Assembly (NCBI GenBank): GCA_012839475.1
Contig: DUNG01000007.1
Location: 186,001 to 250,000 of the forward strand
Source: Petrimonas sp.
GTDB lineage: Bacteria; Bacteroidota; Bacteroidia; Bacteroidales; Dysgonomonadaceae
DNA length: 64,000 nucleotides
Direction: 5' to 3'
The translations under genes and the position numbers were made by a program. How positions within the stretch are numbered: position 1 is the first letter of the stretch; every line of letters starts with the position of its first letter. Of the stretch, positions 17,175 through 24,981 are shown piece after piece. The notes under the pieces are model-generated. The model was not told the origin of the DNA. It saw nothing but the letters and a program-made list of their open reading frames with translations, and did no database searches.

Positions 17175-17312
17175 CTATTTTGTTTTATCCCGAAGAAAAA
17201 TCAGCTCGTCGTTATCCTCACATCCTTTATACTCAATTTGCAGGGTGATATGGTTTATACCGAATTCATTTTTTAACAAGGTCTCCACTTGATAGTTATG
17301 ACATTCATATCT
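17175..17312 (-). pseudogene. C-terminal fragment of a cation diffusion facilitator (CDF)
   Basis: The reverse strand reads about 45 codons including VETLLKNEFGINHITLQIEY, ending at TAG 17175. The F/LGINHITLQIE signature is the last strand region of the cytoplasmic domain of CzcD-type CDF metal exporters. Upstream codons are interrupted by stops, so only the tail remains. The rest of the 17313-17665 gap shows no convincing gene; one frame near 17395-17530 encodes a short hydrophobic peptide that I do not call. Confidence 0.6.
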
Positions 17313-17665
17313 TTTTTAGAAAACAAATCTTTCAAATTACTATGATCGCGGTGCAATAACCATACAATAATTAATCCGAATAGGAAAGTAGAGCTGGATG
17401 TTTCAATCATGTGGCTTAGTTTCACGCTAGCTATGGGCATCCTGTTATTATATATTATTTTCTATCCGCGATTTTGGACTAAAATTTTAAAAATTACAAA
17501 TCATGCACTTTACACCGCGGCAAGTTAGTAAAATATTGGAAGATATTCCACATAAAGAAAACGGATTAAATATGATTTTGAACTTACATTACATTTGAAC
17601 GATTTTGCCCCATTTTATCTTATGCTCTTGGAAAAACTCTTTTTTTCGTCTACTTTTGTAGCTCG

Positions 17666-18016
17666 GTGAGAAAAAACAACGATATATCGTGTCCATTGAA
17701 ATGGGGGTTGGTAATCCTCTTCTCGTTTTATATGGTGGGGATCAAGCTTTTTTTTCATGAACACGATATAGGCAACGAACGGGTTGTTCACTCTCACCTT
17801 TTTGCTGATGTTGACCATACACACTCCGCATCCGGATACTTCCTGATAGAGCAGTTAAATCATTTTGTATCAATTGCTGATATCGTTCTACAAATTGATT
17901 TGAATACTCCGGTTGTTTTACTGGATTGTTTAAATAGTAGAGCAACCGACCTTTTTATACCAAAACCGTATTTTTTAACCACCTCCCCAAGGGCGCCCCC
18001 CGCCTTGGCGGCGTGA
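17666..18016 (+). CDS. Small His-rich exported protein
   Basis: A 116-residue protein with an N-terminal hydrophobic segment (LVILFSFYMVGIKLFF) then a His-rich patch (HEHDIG, HSHLFADVDHTHS). The tail SPRAPPALAA is a kind of ending often seen in small Bacteroidota proteins encoded before TonB-dependent receptors. The listed start is GTG 17666; a TACTTTTG promoter element lies only about 10 bp upstream, so initiation may really be at a downstream codon. It sits about 220 bp before the receptor gene. A metal- or haem-related role is suggested by the histidines, but this is inference. Confidence 0.6.
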   Translation: MRKNNDISCPLKWGLVILFSFYMVGIKLFFHEHDIGNERVVHSHLFADVDHTHSASGYFLIEQLNHFVSIADIVLQIDLNTPVVLLDCLNSRATDLFIPKPYFLTTSPRAPPALAA

Positions 18017-18238
18017 ATTTCAATCACATTGTTTTTCCAACCCCAAACCCCTTGTAAATAAGGGCAATATTGGATTCCTAAACTTCTACAACATTATATT
18101 TATACACCCACCATTATGAACCGATTCCAACGGATTCCTTCGGTCTATGCTACCGCTTTTGGTTGTTCGTAACGTGATAACGTTAAGCGTGAAATATTCG
18201 GAAAAGGTTCGGCTACGATAATGTTAGAATTTATAATG

Positions 18239-20911
18239 AAAGAGCTTTTATATTCAAAAAGACAATTATATACAGTGGGCTTATTGCTTGTCCTATTCAT
18301 AAACAGTTTGTCCGTAAAGAGCCTGGCTTCAAACAGTTTCTCTTCAAACAGTTTCTCTATAAGTAGCCTATTCACAAGTTGCACGTTTGCAAATTGTTCG
18401 TCAGCAAACAGTCTGTTCGCAAACCACTTGTCGACAAGCAGTTTGCCTACAAATCTCTTGTCCGCGAACACTTTTCCTGCTGATACCTCGTTTACCGATA
18501 CCCCGTTTGCCAATACGTTAACCAGTAGTCCAAAGGAGCTTCCCCCGGGGAATACGCGCGCTGAAGGTGATTACACATCAACCCCCAGGGGTAAAACGGA
18601 TGCCAACGTTTTTGGGCATGTTCTGGATATCAGCACGAAAGAGCACTTACCCTACGTTACCATTCAGCTGAAGGGTACAACGGTGGGAACCACGACCGAT
18701 GCGACGGGACACTATTTTATCAAAAACCTCCCGGTAGGGCGGTTTGCCATTCTTGTCAAATACGTGGGGTATAAAACCGTGGAGCAAGAGGTGCTGCTTG
18801 AGAAAAACAAGACCATTGAACTGAACTTCGAATTGGAGCCCGAACCGCTGTCACTCAACGAGGTGGTAGTTTCGGCCAACCGGAACGAGACCTCCCGGAA
18901 ACTGGCGCCCTCTCTGGTTACCATTCTCGATATGAAAACCTTAGAGGTTACCAACTCCTGCGACCTGTCGCAAGGATTGCGTTTCCAGCCGGGACTTCGG
19001 GTAGAAAACAACTGTCAGAACTGCGGCTTCACACAAGTGCGCATTAACGGGCTTGAAGGTCCCTACTCGCAGATACTGATTAACTCCCGTCCCACGGTAG
19101 GTGCGCTGGCTGCCGTTTACGGCTTGGAGCAGATTCCCGCCAACATGATCGAGCGGGTAGAGGTGATGAGGGGTGGTGGTTCAGCACTGTTTGGCTCTTC
19201 GGCCATTGGCGGGGTGGTAAATATCATCACCCGCGAGCCGATTCGCAACTCGGGCGAGGTGAGCCATAACACGCTCAACTACAACGGTACGGGCAGTTGG
19301 CAGCAAAGTACCACGTTCAACGCCTCTATCCTCACCGATAGCCGTAAAGCGGGTATTACCGTGTTTGGACAGAACAGGGTGAGGGATGCGTTTGATTACG
19401 ATAACGATGGTTTTTCGGAACTCGCTGAGCTGAAAAACAGGACCCTGGGATTTCACTCCTTCCTCAAAACCGGTCTCTACTCTAAGCTCACGTTCGACTA
19501 CCGCAACATGCATGAGCATCGTCGGGGAGGCGATCGATTGAAGCTCCAGCCGTTCGAGGCTTACATAACAGAGCAATTGGAGCACTACATTAACGGGGGA
19601 GGGCTGAACTTCAGCAGAACCGACTCCGATGGCAATAACGCGTTAAGTTTGTACGCTTCGGCGCAACATGTCCTGCGTCTGAGCTACTACGGTGGGGGCG
19701 ACCCAATGGTGAGCGAGGCTACCGCCGATGAGTTGCAAGATGCTTTTGATAACAATAACGCCCGGCTGACTTCCTATGGTCGCTCTACCGAACTCACGTT
19801 TCAAGCGGGTACGCAATACATGTACCGGTTTGACCGGTTACTGTTTATGCCGGCTGAGGTGACGGGTGGCTTGGAGTACCTGCAGGATAACCTGAACGAC
19901 GTGAGTGGTTATCGCCGTGAGGGGATAGACCAGGTTACCCGTAACAGTAGCGCATTTTTGCAAAACGAGTGGAAAGACGAAAAGTGGAGCTTCTTATTGG
20001 GGGGCAGGCTCGATAAGCACAACCTGGTCGATGGACTTATATTCAGCCCGCGCGTTAACTTGCGCTACAATCCCACGCCCAACACCAATTTCAGGTTCTC
20101 CTACAGCGAAGGTTTTCGTGCGCCGCAATACTTCGATGAGGATCTGCACGTGGATATCGCCGGGGGAGAACAGCTGGTGCGTCACCTGGCAAAGGGGTTG
20201 AAAGAGGAGCGTTCGAGGAGCGTAAGCGGTTCCGTTGATTATTATCACTCGTTCGGTACCGTTCAGTTCAACCTGATGCTTGAGGGGTTCTATTCCCGAC
20301 TGACTGACCCGTTCGAGTCGGTCACCAAAGGGCGTGACGTGATCGTGCAAAATGCCGATGACGGGGCCAACGTCTATGGTGCCAACCTGGAGGGGCGGGT
20401 GGCATTGGGTCGCAACCTTCAGGTGCAGTCGGGCGTTACACTCCAACGGAGCCTGTACGATAACCCGCGTAAATGGTGGGAACCCGCTTCGGAAGAGGAG
20501 AAAGAGCTGGATGGGGTAGAGCCGGTCAGAAGGGTGATGCGCACCCCCGATGCGTATGCCTATGCCGTGGTTACCTGGACACCGGTCAAGCCTTTCGCGG
20601 TAACGCTTTCGGGAAATTACACCGGCTCAATGCTTGTGCCCCACTGCGAAGGAGAGGGAGTAGAAGGTGTGGACAAGTTCTCGAAAATAAATGTGACCGA
20701 AAAGAGTCCCTCCTTTTTCGAGACCAACCTCAGGCTTGCCTATACTTTTAAACTGAATGGTGAGATAGAGCTGCAGCTTAACGGCGGTGTACAGAATATG
20801 TTCAACGCCTTTCAGGACGACTTCGACACGGGGGCGGGTAGGGACTCTGCCTACACCTACGGTCCCACGGCACCCAGGAGTTTTTTCGCGGGGGTGAAAT
20901 TAGGTTTTTAA
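18239..20911 (+). CDS. TonB-dependent outer membrane receptor
   Basis: An 890-residue receptor. After a signal peptide comes an unusual stretch of 15 five-residue repeats (residues 21-95). Next are a carboxypeptidase-regulatory-like domain (about 120-200, GHVLDISTKEHLPYVTIQLKG), a plug domain (about 225-335, with an NCQNCG motif and ERVEVMRGGGSALFGSSAIGG) and a 22-strand-type barrel ending FFAGVKLGF. It imports a ligand through the outer membrane using TonB energy. The Cys pair motif in the plug belongs to a recognisable receptor subfamily whose ligand I cannot name with confidence. An in-frame ATG at 18221 is an alternative start. The preceding small His-rich protein may be functionally linked. 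Confidence 0.9.
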   Translation, partial: KELLYSKRQLYTVGLLLVLFINSLSVKSLASNSFSSNSFSISSLFTSCTFANCSSANSLFANHLSTSSLPTNLLSANTFPADTSFTDTPFANTLTSSPKELPPGNTRAEGDYTSTPRGKTDANVFGHVLDISTKEHLPYVTIQLKGTTVGTTTDATGHYFIKNLPVGRFAILVKYVGYKTVEQEVLLEKNKTIELNFELEPEPLSLNEVVVSANRNETSRKLAPSLVTILDMKTLEVTNSCDLSQGLRFQPGLRVENNCQNCGFTQVRINGLEGPYSQILINSRPTVGALAAVYGLEQIPANMIERVEVMRGGGSALFGSSAIGGVVNIITREPIRNSGEVSHNTLNYNGTGSWQQSTTFNASILTDSRKAGITVFGQNRVRDAFDYDNDGFSELAELKNRTLGFHSFLKTGLYSKLTFDYRNMHEHRRGGDRLKLQPFEAYITEQLEHYINGGGLNFSRTDSDGNNALSLYASAQHVLRLSYYGGGDPMVSEATADELQDAFDNNNARLTSYGRSTELTFQAGTQYMYRFDRLLFMPAEVTGGLEYLQDNLNDVSGYRREGIDQVTRNSSAFLQNEWKDEKWSFLLGGRLDKHNLVDGLIFSPRVNLRYNPTPNTNFRFSYSEGFRAPQYFDEDLHVDIAGGEQLVRHLAKGLKEERSRSVSGSVDYYHSFGTVQFNLMLEGFYSRLTDPFESVTKGRDVIVQNADDGANVYGANLEGRVALGRNLQVQSGVTLQRSLYDNPRKWWEPASEEEKELDGVEPVRRVMRTPDAYAYAVVTWTPVKPFAVTLSGNYTGSMLVPHCEGEGVEGVDKFSKINVTEKSPSFFETNLRLAYTFKLNGEIELQLNGGVQNMFNAFQDDFDTGAGRDSAYTYGPTAPRSFFAGVKLGF
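18299..18523. repeat. 15-bp minisatellite inside the TonB receptor gene
   Basis: Fifteen contiguous degenerate copies of a 15-bp unit, consensus about RCAAACAGTYTGTYC. Two adjacent copies (18329-18358) are identical. In the receptor frame the unit encodes ANSLF-like pentapeptides. The opposite strand is also open through the array and encodes FADKL/FANRL-like pentapeptides within a 122-codon frame (18145-18513). The 15-bp period preserves reading frame when copy number changes. Confidence 0.9.
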
Positions 20912-20915
20912 GAAG

Positions 20916-20936
20916 TATTCTCAGTTACCGTTTACA
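20916..20936. repeat. 21-bp direct repeat, left copy flanking the sulfatase gene
   Basis: TATTCTCAGTTACCGTTTAC and one more A, downstream of the TonB receptor stop. It matches 23023-23043, which is the 3' end of the ThuA gene, in 20 of 21 bases. Its first half also pairs with GGTAACTGAG at 20958-20967 to make a 10-bp stem that could terminate transcription. Confidence 0.7.
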
Positions 20937-20967
20937 CCTTCTTCTTCAATTAGGATTGGTAACTGAG
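20920..20967. terminator. Inverted repeat between convergent genes
   Basis: CTCAGTTACC (20920-20929) and GGTAACTGAG (20958-20967) are perfect inverted repeats with a 28-base loop, lying between the convergent TonB receptor and sulfatase genes. This is a possible bidirectional terminator, though the loop is long. Confidence 0.4.
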
Positions 20968-20985
20968 CCGCTTCCCTCTCTTTTT

Positions 20986-22803
20986 TTAATTAAAAAGCTC
21001 CATGAAAGAATAGAAACTTTCCGGAGTTCCTTCGGAAATAACCACCTTTCCATTTGCTACGGCGTCTTTAGGATTGAGCTTCGTCAGGACCAGTTGCTTC
21101 CAGGTCATCGAGTCGGTCACGATCTCGCACTCGCCCTTGTTCGCAAATGGGGGATCCACCTCGAGGATGCCCTTACGAACGTTAAACGTGTAGTGATCTG
21201 ACGCCTTGGGGTCATTCGTCTTGATGTCGGTCAGCCGAACGCTAACGACGATGTCTTTCTCGATCGATTTCGATGCATTGAGACTGACGGCCAGGATGCG
21301 ATGCAGGGTTGCTATGGGCATCAACTCAACAAAGTGATCGCCGATCCTCGAATAAACCAGCTTTGGATCAGCGAGTGCAAAGGCCCTACGGGTCTGGTTG
21401 GTCATCAACAAGTAGTCGGACAGAAGCATGTTGCGCGCCTGCGAATTCATCGTGTTTTCTGCCAGGGTCAGCATGGCCGCCTTCTTGGTCTCGAATGCCA
21501 CAGGGTTATCCGGGTCCAGCAAGAGTGCATCGTCGGCGAGTCTCAATGCCCATTCCGGGTTGATGTCCAGAGCCGCCTGGGCTTTACTTGCCAGATCACC
21601 ATCGCCTTCAGCGAGGAAGGCCGACATCTCTGCCTCACTACGGGTAGTCTGTGGAAATAGATCCCTTACTTCGCCGGTGTAGTAACCGCGGTAATAGCGG
21701 AAGATGTGGACGATGTTCCATTCTTTCGATCCATAGGTCTCCTGCAAATAGGGACTGGAGGCAAGATGGGACGGCAACACGATCAGGTCCATCATCTCCC
21801 CGGCCGTATACCCTCTGTTCATGTAGTAGAGTGTTTGGTCATTCACGAACTGGATGGCATCGCTGAAGTTGGTGAGGTATTGGCTGACGTTTTCTTTTCC
21901 GCTGGTGATGGGATTGGGACCATGGATTGTCACGAGGTTTTCGGGTTTGAGTCCCCTGGCAATCTTCAAGGTATTGACGTAATCCAGCGGATCCCTCAGG
22001 CGGCTGCCTCGCATCGTCGAGATAGCAGGAAATGCCTCGTAGACGACGGCGATCTGGATCAGGACTTCTTTTTGCGGCAACCACACCAAGAGGACATCTG
22101 TCGTCTCACCGGCTACTGGAATGAGATCTACATCAACACCGGAGATCGTCAACCTTGTCTCTTCCTTGATGGTCTTTGTCGGCGCCAGGAAGCCTGATGG
22201 TCCGAGAATCTGCGGCCCGGCAAGCACGTAGCCGGCATACCAGCCTTTCCCGTCCCGGACGGGTGAATCCTGGAACATTATTCCTGTCATTTTGATACCG
22301 CCTTCGACTCGCGACGGGTAGACTGGGCCAAACCACTCGCTGAACATGTTATTCAACAGGCTCTCGTGACCGATGATCTCCGTTTGCTCGTCGGCAAAGA
22401 CAGAGGCGCCGTTGATGTGGCAGTCATGGTGATGGGTGTAGATGATTGCTTTGACGGGTTTCTTGTTGAAGATATTGTCCAGGTTGGCATTGAATGCATC
22501 CTTGACCTTCTGTGTCGCGGGAATGCTCTCCCCTGGATCCACGACAATCAGGCCGTCGTCGCCCTCGATAAGCACGGGATTGTCCCGGTTATATCCTCTG
22601 GCAACCCAGACACCATCTGTTACTTTTAACACCGCGGGTGGAAAGAACTCCTTATACTTGTCCAGGAGCGTTGGATGGACGGGTACTGTCTCCGGCTCAT
22701 ATGGATTCGGCACTGCTGTAGGTTCTTGTGCTGCTACGTTACCAGCTATCCCGACCAGGGCCAGGATGATCACGAGGGCAAAATGTTGGAATTTCGTTTT
22801 CAT
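20986..22803 (-). CDS. Alkyl-sulfatase-like metallo-beta-lactamase-fold hydrolase
   Basis: A 605-residue exported protein (signal peptide to about NVAAQ). Residues 60-320 form a metallo-beta-lactamase fold with the metal site region THHHDCH at 123-129 and a later HG (VTIHGPNP). Residues about 340-470 match the alkyl sulfatase dimerisation domain (GYTAGEMMDLIVLP, RYYRGYYTGEVRDLFP, WALRLADDALLLDPDN). The C-terminal 130 residues match the SCP2-like domain of SdsA1-type enzymes. That family hydrolyses alkyl sulfates such as SDS. The usual HxHxDH motif is altered here: the Asp position is Cys128, with Asp one residue earlier. Codon usage looks different from its neighbours and the gene is bracketed by 21-bp direct repeats, suggesting acquisition. 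Confidence 0.8.
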   Translation of the reverse strand: MKTKFQHFALVIILALVGIAGNVAAQEPTAVPNPYEPETVPVHPTLLDKYKEFFPPAVLKVTDGVWVARGYNRDNPVLIEGDDGLIVVDPGESIPATQKVKDAFNANLDNIFNKKPVKAIIYTHHHDCHINGASVFADEQTEIIGHESLLNNMFSEWFGPVYPSRVEGGIKMTGIMFQDSPVRDGKGWYAGYVLAGPQILGPSGFLAPTKTIKEETRLTISGVDVDLIPVAGETTDVLLVWLPQKEVLIQIAVVYEAFPAISTMRGSRLRDPLDYVNTLKIARGLKPENLVTIHGPNPITSGKENVSQYLTNFSDAIQFVNDQTLYYMNRGYTAGEMMDLIVLPSHLASSPYLQETYGSKEWNIVHIFRYYRGYYTGEVRDLFPQTTRSEAEMSAFLAEGDGDLASKAQAALDINPEWALRLADDALLLDPDNPVAFETKKAAMLTLAENTMNSQARNMLLSDYLLMTNQTRRAFALADPKLVYSRIGDHFVELMPIATLHRILAVSLNASKSIEKDIVVSVRLTDIKTNDPKASDHYTFNVRKGILEVDPPFANKGECEIVTDSMTWKQLVLTKLNPKDAVANGKVVISEGTPESFYSFMELFN

Positions 22804-23022
22804 TTTTCCTTCTCTTTATTAATTTAAAAGGTTCTAGTTAACTTTAGAGGATGTTTCCTCAGATTTTTCAGCAATATTACTGTGTCTTGGGCTAGAATAA
22901 AAGGTAACCGGTGGTCTATTTTGTACTGGTAACAAAATAGACCGGTTAACTTGTCGTTTTCCGACCTCTCATACAACCATCAAACCATGGTGCTTCTAGA
23001 TCAATATGTTTTGGTAAATCAA
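22804..23022. other. Intergenic leader of the sulfatase gene
   Basis: About 220 bp between the sulfatase start and the ThuA stop. It contains an inverted repeat GGTCTATTTTGT / ACAAAATAGACC (about 22913-22942) with a TACTGGTA loop, which may form a strong hairpin. I see no gene here. Confidence 0.55.
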
Positions 23023-23043
23023 TATTCTCACTTACCGTTTACA
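23023..23043. repeat. 21-bp direct repeat, right copy flanking the sulfatase gene
   Basis: Differs from the copy at 20916-20936 at one base. It includes the last four codons and stop of the ThuA gene, so the left copy looks like a detached ThuA 3' end. Confidence 0.7.
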
Positions 23044-23820
23044 ATCGCCTACCCACGAAACAGCTTGTGAAAGAAGTTGTGGAAAAACCGGGTTTTCCCA
23101 TGCCTGCTTATCGTGTCCCAGCGTTAACGTGACCACTTTGGCATTGGCATAATGATGGGTCCAGCCTACCAAAGGGGCGCTTGCCGGTTCATCGGTCGCC
23201 AACAAAGGATGAACGCTTTCAAGGATCTCCGTTCCACCATACGCTTCATCCACTATTTGGAAATCGCTTATCCCTTTTGTAACCGGATGCTTACTGTCCA
23301 CCACCTTGACATCCAGGACGAGATCATGTTTATACGTTGATGGTGGCTGCTCTTCTCCATTTTTTTGCCAGGGAAAGTGATGATAACGCCCTCCTACAAT
23401 CTTCGTGTATTCCGGCCAAAAATCATAACTACAGAAAGCGTGATGAAGGACAACAAGCCCTGTCCCTTTTTCGAGCATGGCTATAAAATCCTTTTTCGCC
23501 TCTTCAGGTATTTCAGAAGGCATATCATACAGCAAAACCGCATCATAACCCTCAATTTTCCCCGGTTTCAGATACTGGTAAGCGTCAGGATGTTCAGCCA
23601 CATCGTAGGTTATACCCGGCAGTTTATCCATCATCGCGTAGAAAGGTTCTTCATCAAAACCGTGTCCGCCAACAATCAGGAGCACATTCATCTCCTTCAG
23701 CTGCCCCTCCTTCTGCTGTCCACATGATGCCAACAATCCCATACCGCAGCATAGGAATAATATAATCAATCTTTCTATATTGTACTTTCTCAACAGCTCA
23801 AGTGCTTTTTCTCTTTCCAT
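23032..23820 (-). CDS. ThuA-domain lipoprotein
   Basis: A 262-residue protein of the ThuA family (glutamine-amidotransferase-like fold) with a lipoprotein signal ending LLASC near residue 33. Typical blocks are VLLIVGGHGFDEEPFY, AVLLYDMP, GTGLVVLHHAFCSYDFWPEY, VGGRYHHFPW and PLVGWTHHYANAKVVTLTLGHDKQAW. In rhizobia ThuA acts in trehalose utilisation, but in Bacteroidota the domain occurs in many secreted sugar-related proteins and the activity is unknown. It is alone on its strand with an upstream leader carrying the 23890-23955 repeat. Confidence 0.85.
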   Translation of the reverse strand: MEREKALELLRKYNIERLIILFLCCGMGLLASCGQQKEGQLKEMNVLLIVGGHGFDEEPFYAMMDKLPGITYDVAEHPDAYQYLKPGKIEGYDAVLLYDMPSEIPEEAKKDFIAMLEKGTGLVVLHHAFCSYDFWPEYTKIVGGRYHHFPWQKNGEEQPPSTYKHDLVLDVKVVDSKHPVTKGISDFQIVDEAYGGTEILESVHPLLATDEPASAPLVGWTHHYANAKVVTLTLGHDKQAWENPVFPQLLSQAVSWVGDCKR

Positions 23821-23889
23821 TGGTTATATGTTTTAATTGTTGGTATTCACGTTTTTCCCCTTATTATCGTGTCAGTAGACTTATAGAAA

Positions 23890-23955
23890 ACCATAAAAAT
23901 GATGGCTAAAGGGTATGTGCTGTCTCTCAACAGGTATGTTGGACAGGTTCTCATG
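23890..23955 (-). repeat. Decayed leader sequence; copy F of the related pair
   Basis: About 75% identical to 15917-15984 (shared blocks ATGGCTAA and CTCTCAACA) and, like it, about 70 bp upstream of an exported-enzyme gene on the reverse strand. It overlaps the last three bases of mcrC. The reading frame seen in the other copy is broken by stops here. Confidence 0.5.
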
Positions 23956-24979
23956 CTACAATATTTAATAAATCTGTTTCTATCTTTTGCCAATTTTGGT
24001 TTAGGTTTATTGACATAACCCTTATTTTATGGTTTTTGTATTTATATGAGTACACAAAATCATCTCGGATTGAAGGATAAAGTAATATCCCTTCACAGTT
24101 TCGTGTGATTTCAGAATCAGTCACTTGATTATTTAAATATGAAAAAAGCTGGTATAAATTACTTGAATTGATTTTTTGCTTATCGTATCTGGTTTGGAAT
24201 GCTTCTTTGTAATATTTTGTATCAATAATTATTTTTCGATTTTCGCTTCGCAAAGTTATATCAGTACGCATTATAGGTAGCATTTCTATATCCTCAACGT
24301 TATCTGATTCAAACTGCCATTCAATATAATCACTTGAAACAGAAAGGCTTGTTTCAATTTTATAGAAATTCCTCACAAACGCTTCAAAAAGCCTTGCCAT
24401 GGCTTTCTCGTCACGAGTAAAATCTTTGAATTTATAGTTTCCTTTAGACTCGTCGATAAACAAATTTTCATTAACAATCTGGCATACTTTCAATATAAAA
24501 TCATAGTGATAATTATTGCGATGTAGTCTTATTTGATTAAACATCGCTTTTCGAATAACTATCTCAGAAATTGGAGGAAATTTCAAATAAACTTTACGCA
24601 ACTCATCTTTGATTGTTGCATCCAAATTTTTTGTTCTCAATAATTTTTCGATGGTCGTTTTTAAAATTTGGTTGTGTAGAATATTATAATCAAACTCATC
24701 GTAAATGCACACGGTTTTGCTAAGAGGGAGAATATTTTGTTTTATTGTCGCAGTAAAATTGAGCTTCCCCTTAATCCCCATTACAACATCTTCATGCTCA
24801 ACGTAATACCTGTCAAGACCTTGTTTTAATAAGCGGGAACAACTGTTTGCAAGAACTTTTGCAAACAGGTCTACCAATTCGGTTGAGTCAATTTCATTTA
24901 CATTGACAATATCTTTTTCTTCAAGCTTGTTCCAAGCGTAGCACAACAAGTAATAGATATTTTGAATCGGTATTTGCAT
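23951..24979 (-). CDS. mcrC: McrC-like nuclease subunit of type IV restriction
   Basis: A 342-residue McrBC 5-methylcytosine restriction subunit. The C-terminal half carries a PD-(D/E)xK site: D240 in MRTDITL and D253-x-K255 in IIIDTKYYK. The N-terminal half (IQNIYYLLCYAWNKL) matches McrC proteins that contact the McrB hexamer. It begins 2 bp after mcrB. With McrB it should cut DNA carrying modified bases, which fits an anti-phage role. It is the last gene of the leftward defence island. Confidence 0.9.
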   Translation of the reverse strand: MQIPIQNIYYLLCYAWNKLEEKDIVNVNEIDSTELVDLFAKVLANSCSRLLKQGLDRYYVEHEDVVMGIKGKLNFTATIKQNILPLSKTVCIYDEFDYNILHNQILKTTIEKLLRTKNLDATIKDELRKVYLKFPPISEIVIRKAMFNQIRLHRNNYHYDFILKVCQIVNENLFIDESKGNYKFKDFTRDEKAMARLFEAFVRNFYKIETSLSVSSDYIEWQFESDNVEDIEMLPIMRTDITLRSENRKIIIDTKYYKEAFQTRYDKQKINSSNLYQLFSYLNNQVTDSEITRNCEGILLYPSIRDDFVYSYKYKNHKIRVMSINLNQNWQKIETDLLNIVA

Positions 24980-24981
24980 GA

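Noticed and set aside
17395-17530. Possible short membrane peptide gene (MWLSFTLAMGILLLYIIFYP)
   Set aside because: No start context, ribosome site or recognisable family; probably part of a decayed gene.
18145-18513. A 122-codon reverse-strand frame with pentapeptide-like repeats, considered as a pentapeptide-repeat protein gene
   Set aside because: The repeats are forced by the 15-bp period of the TonB receptor minisatellite. The A(D/N)LXX register does not fit well and no promoter is seen. Kept only as a finding.
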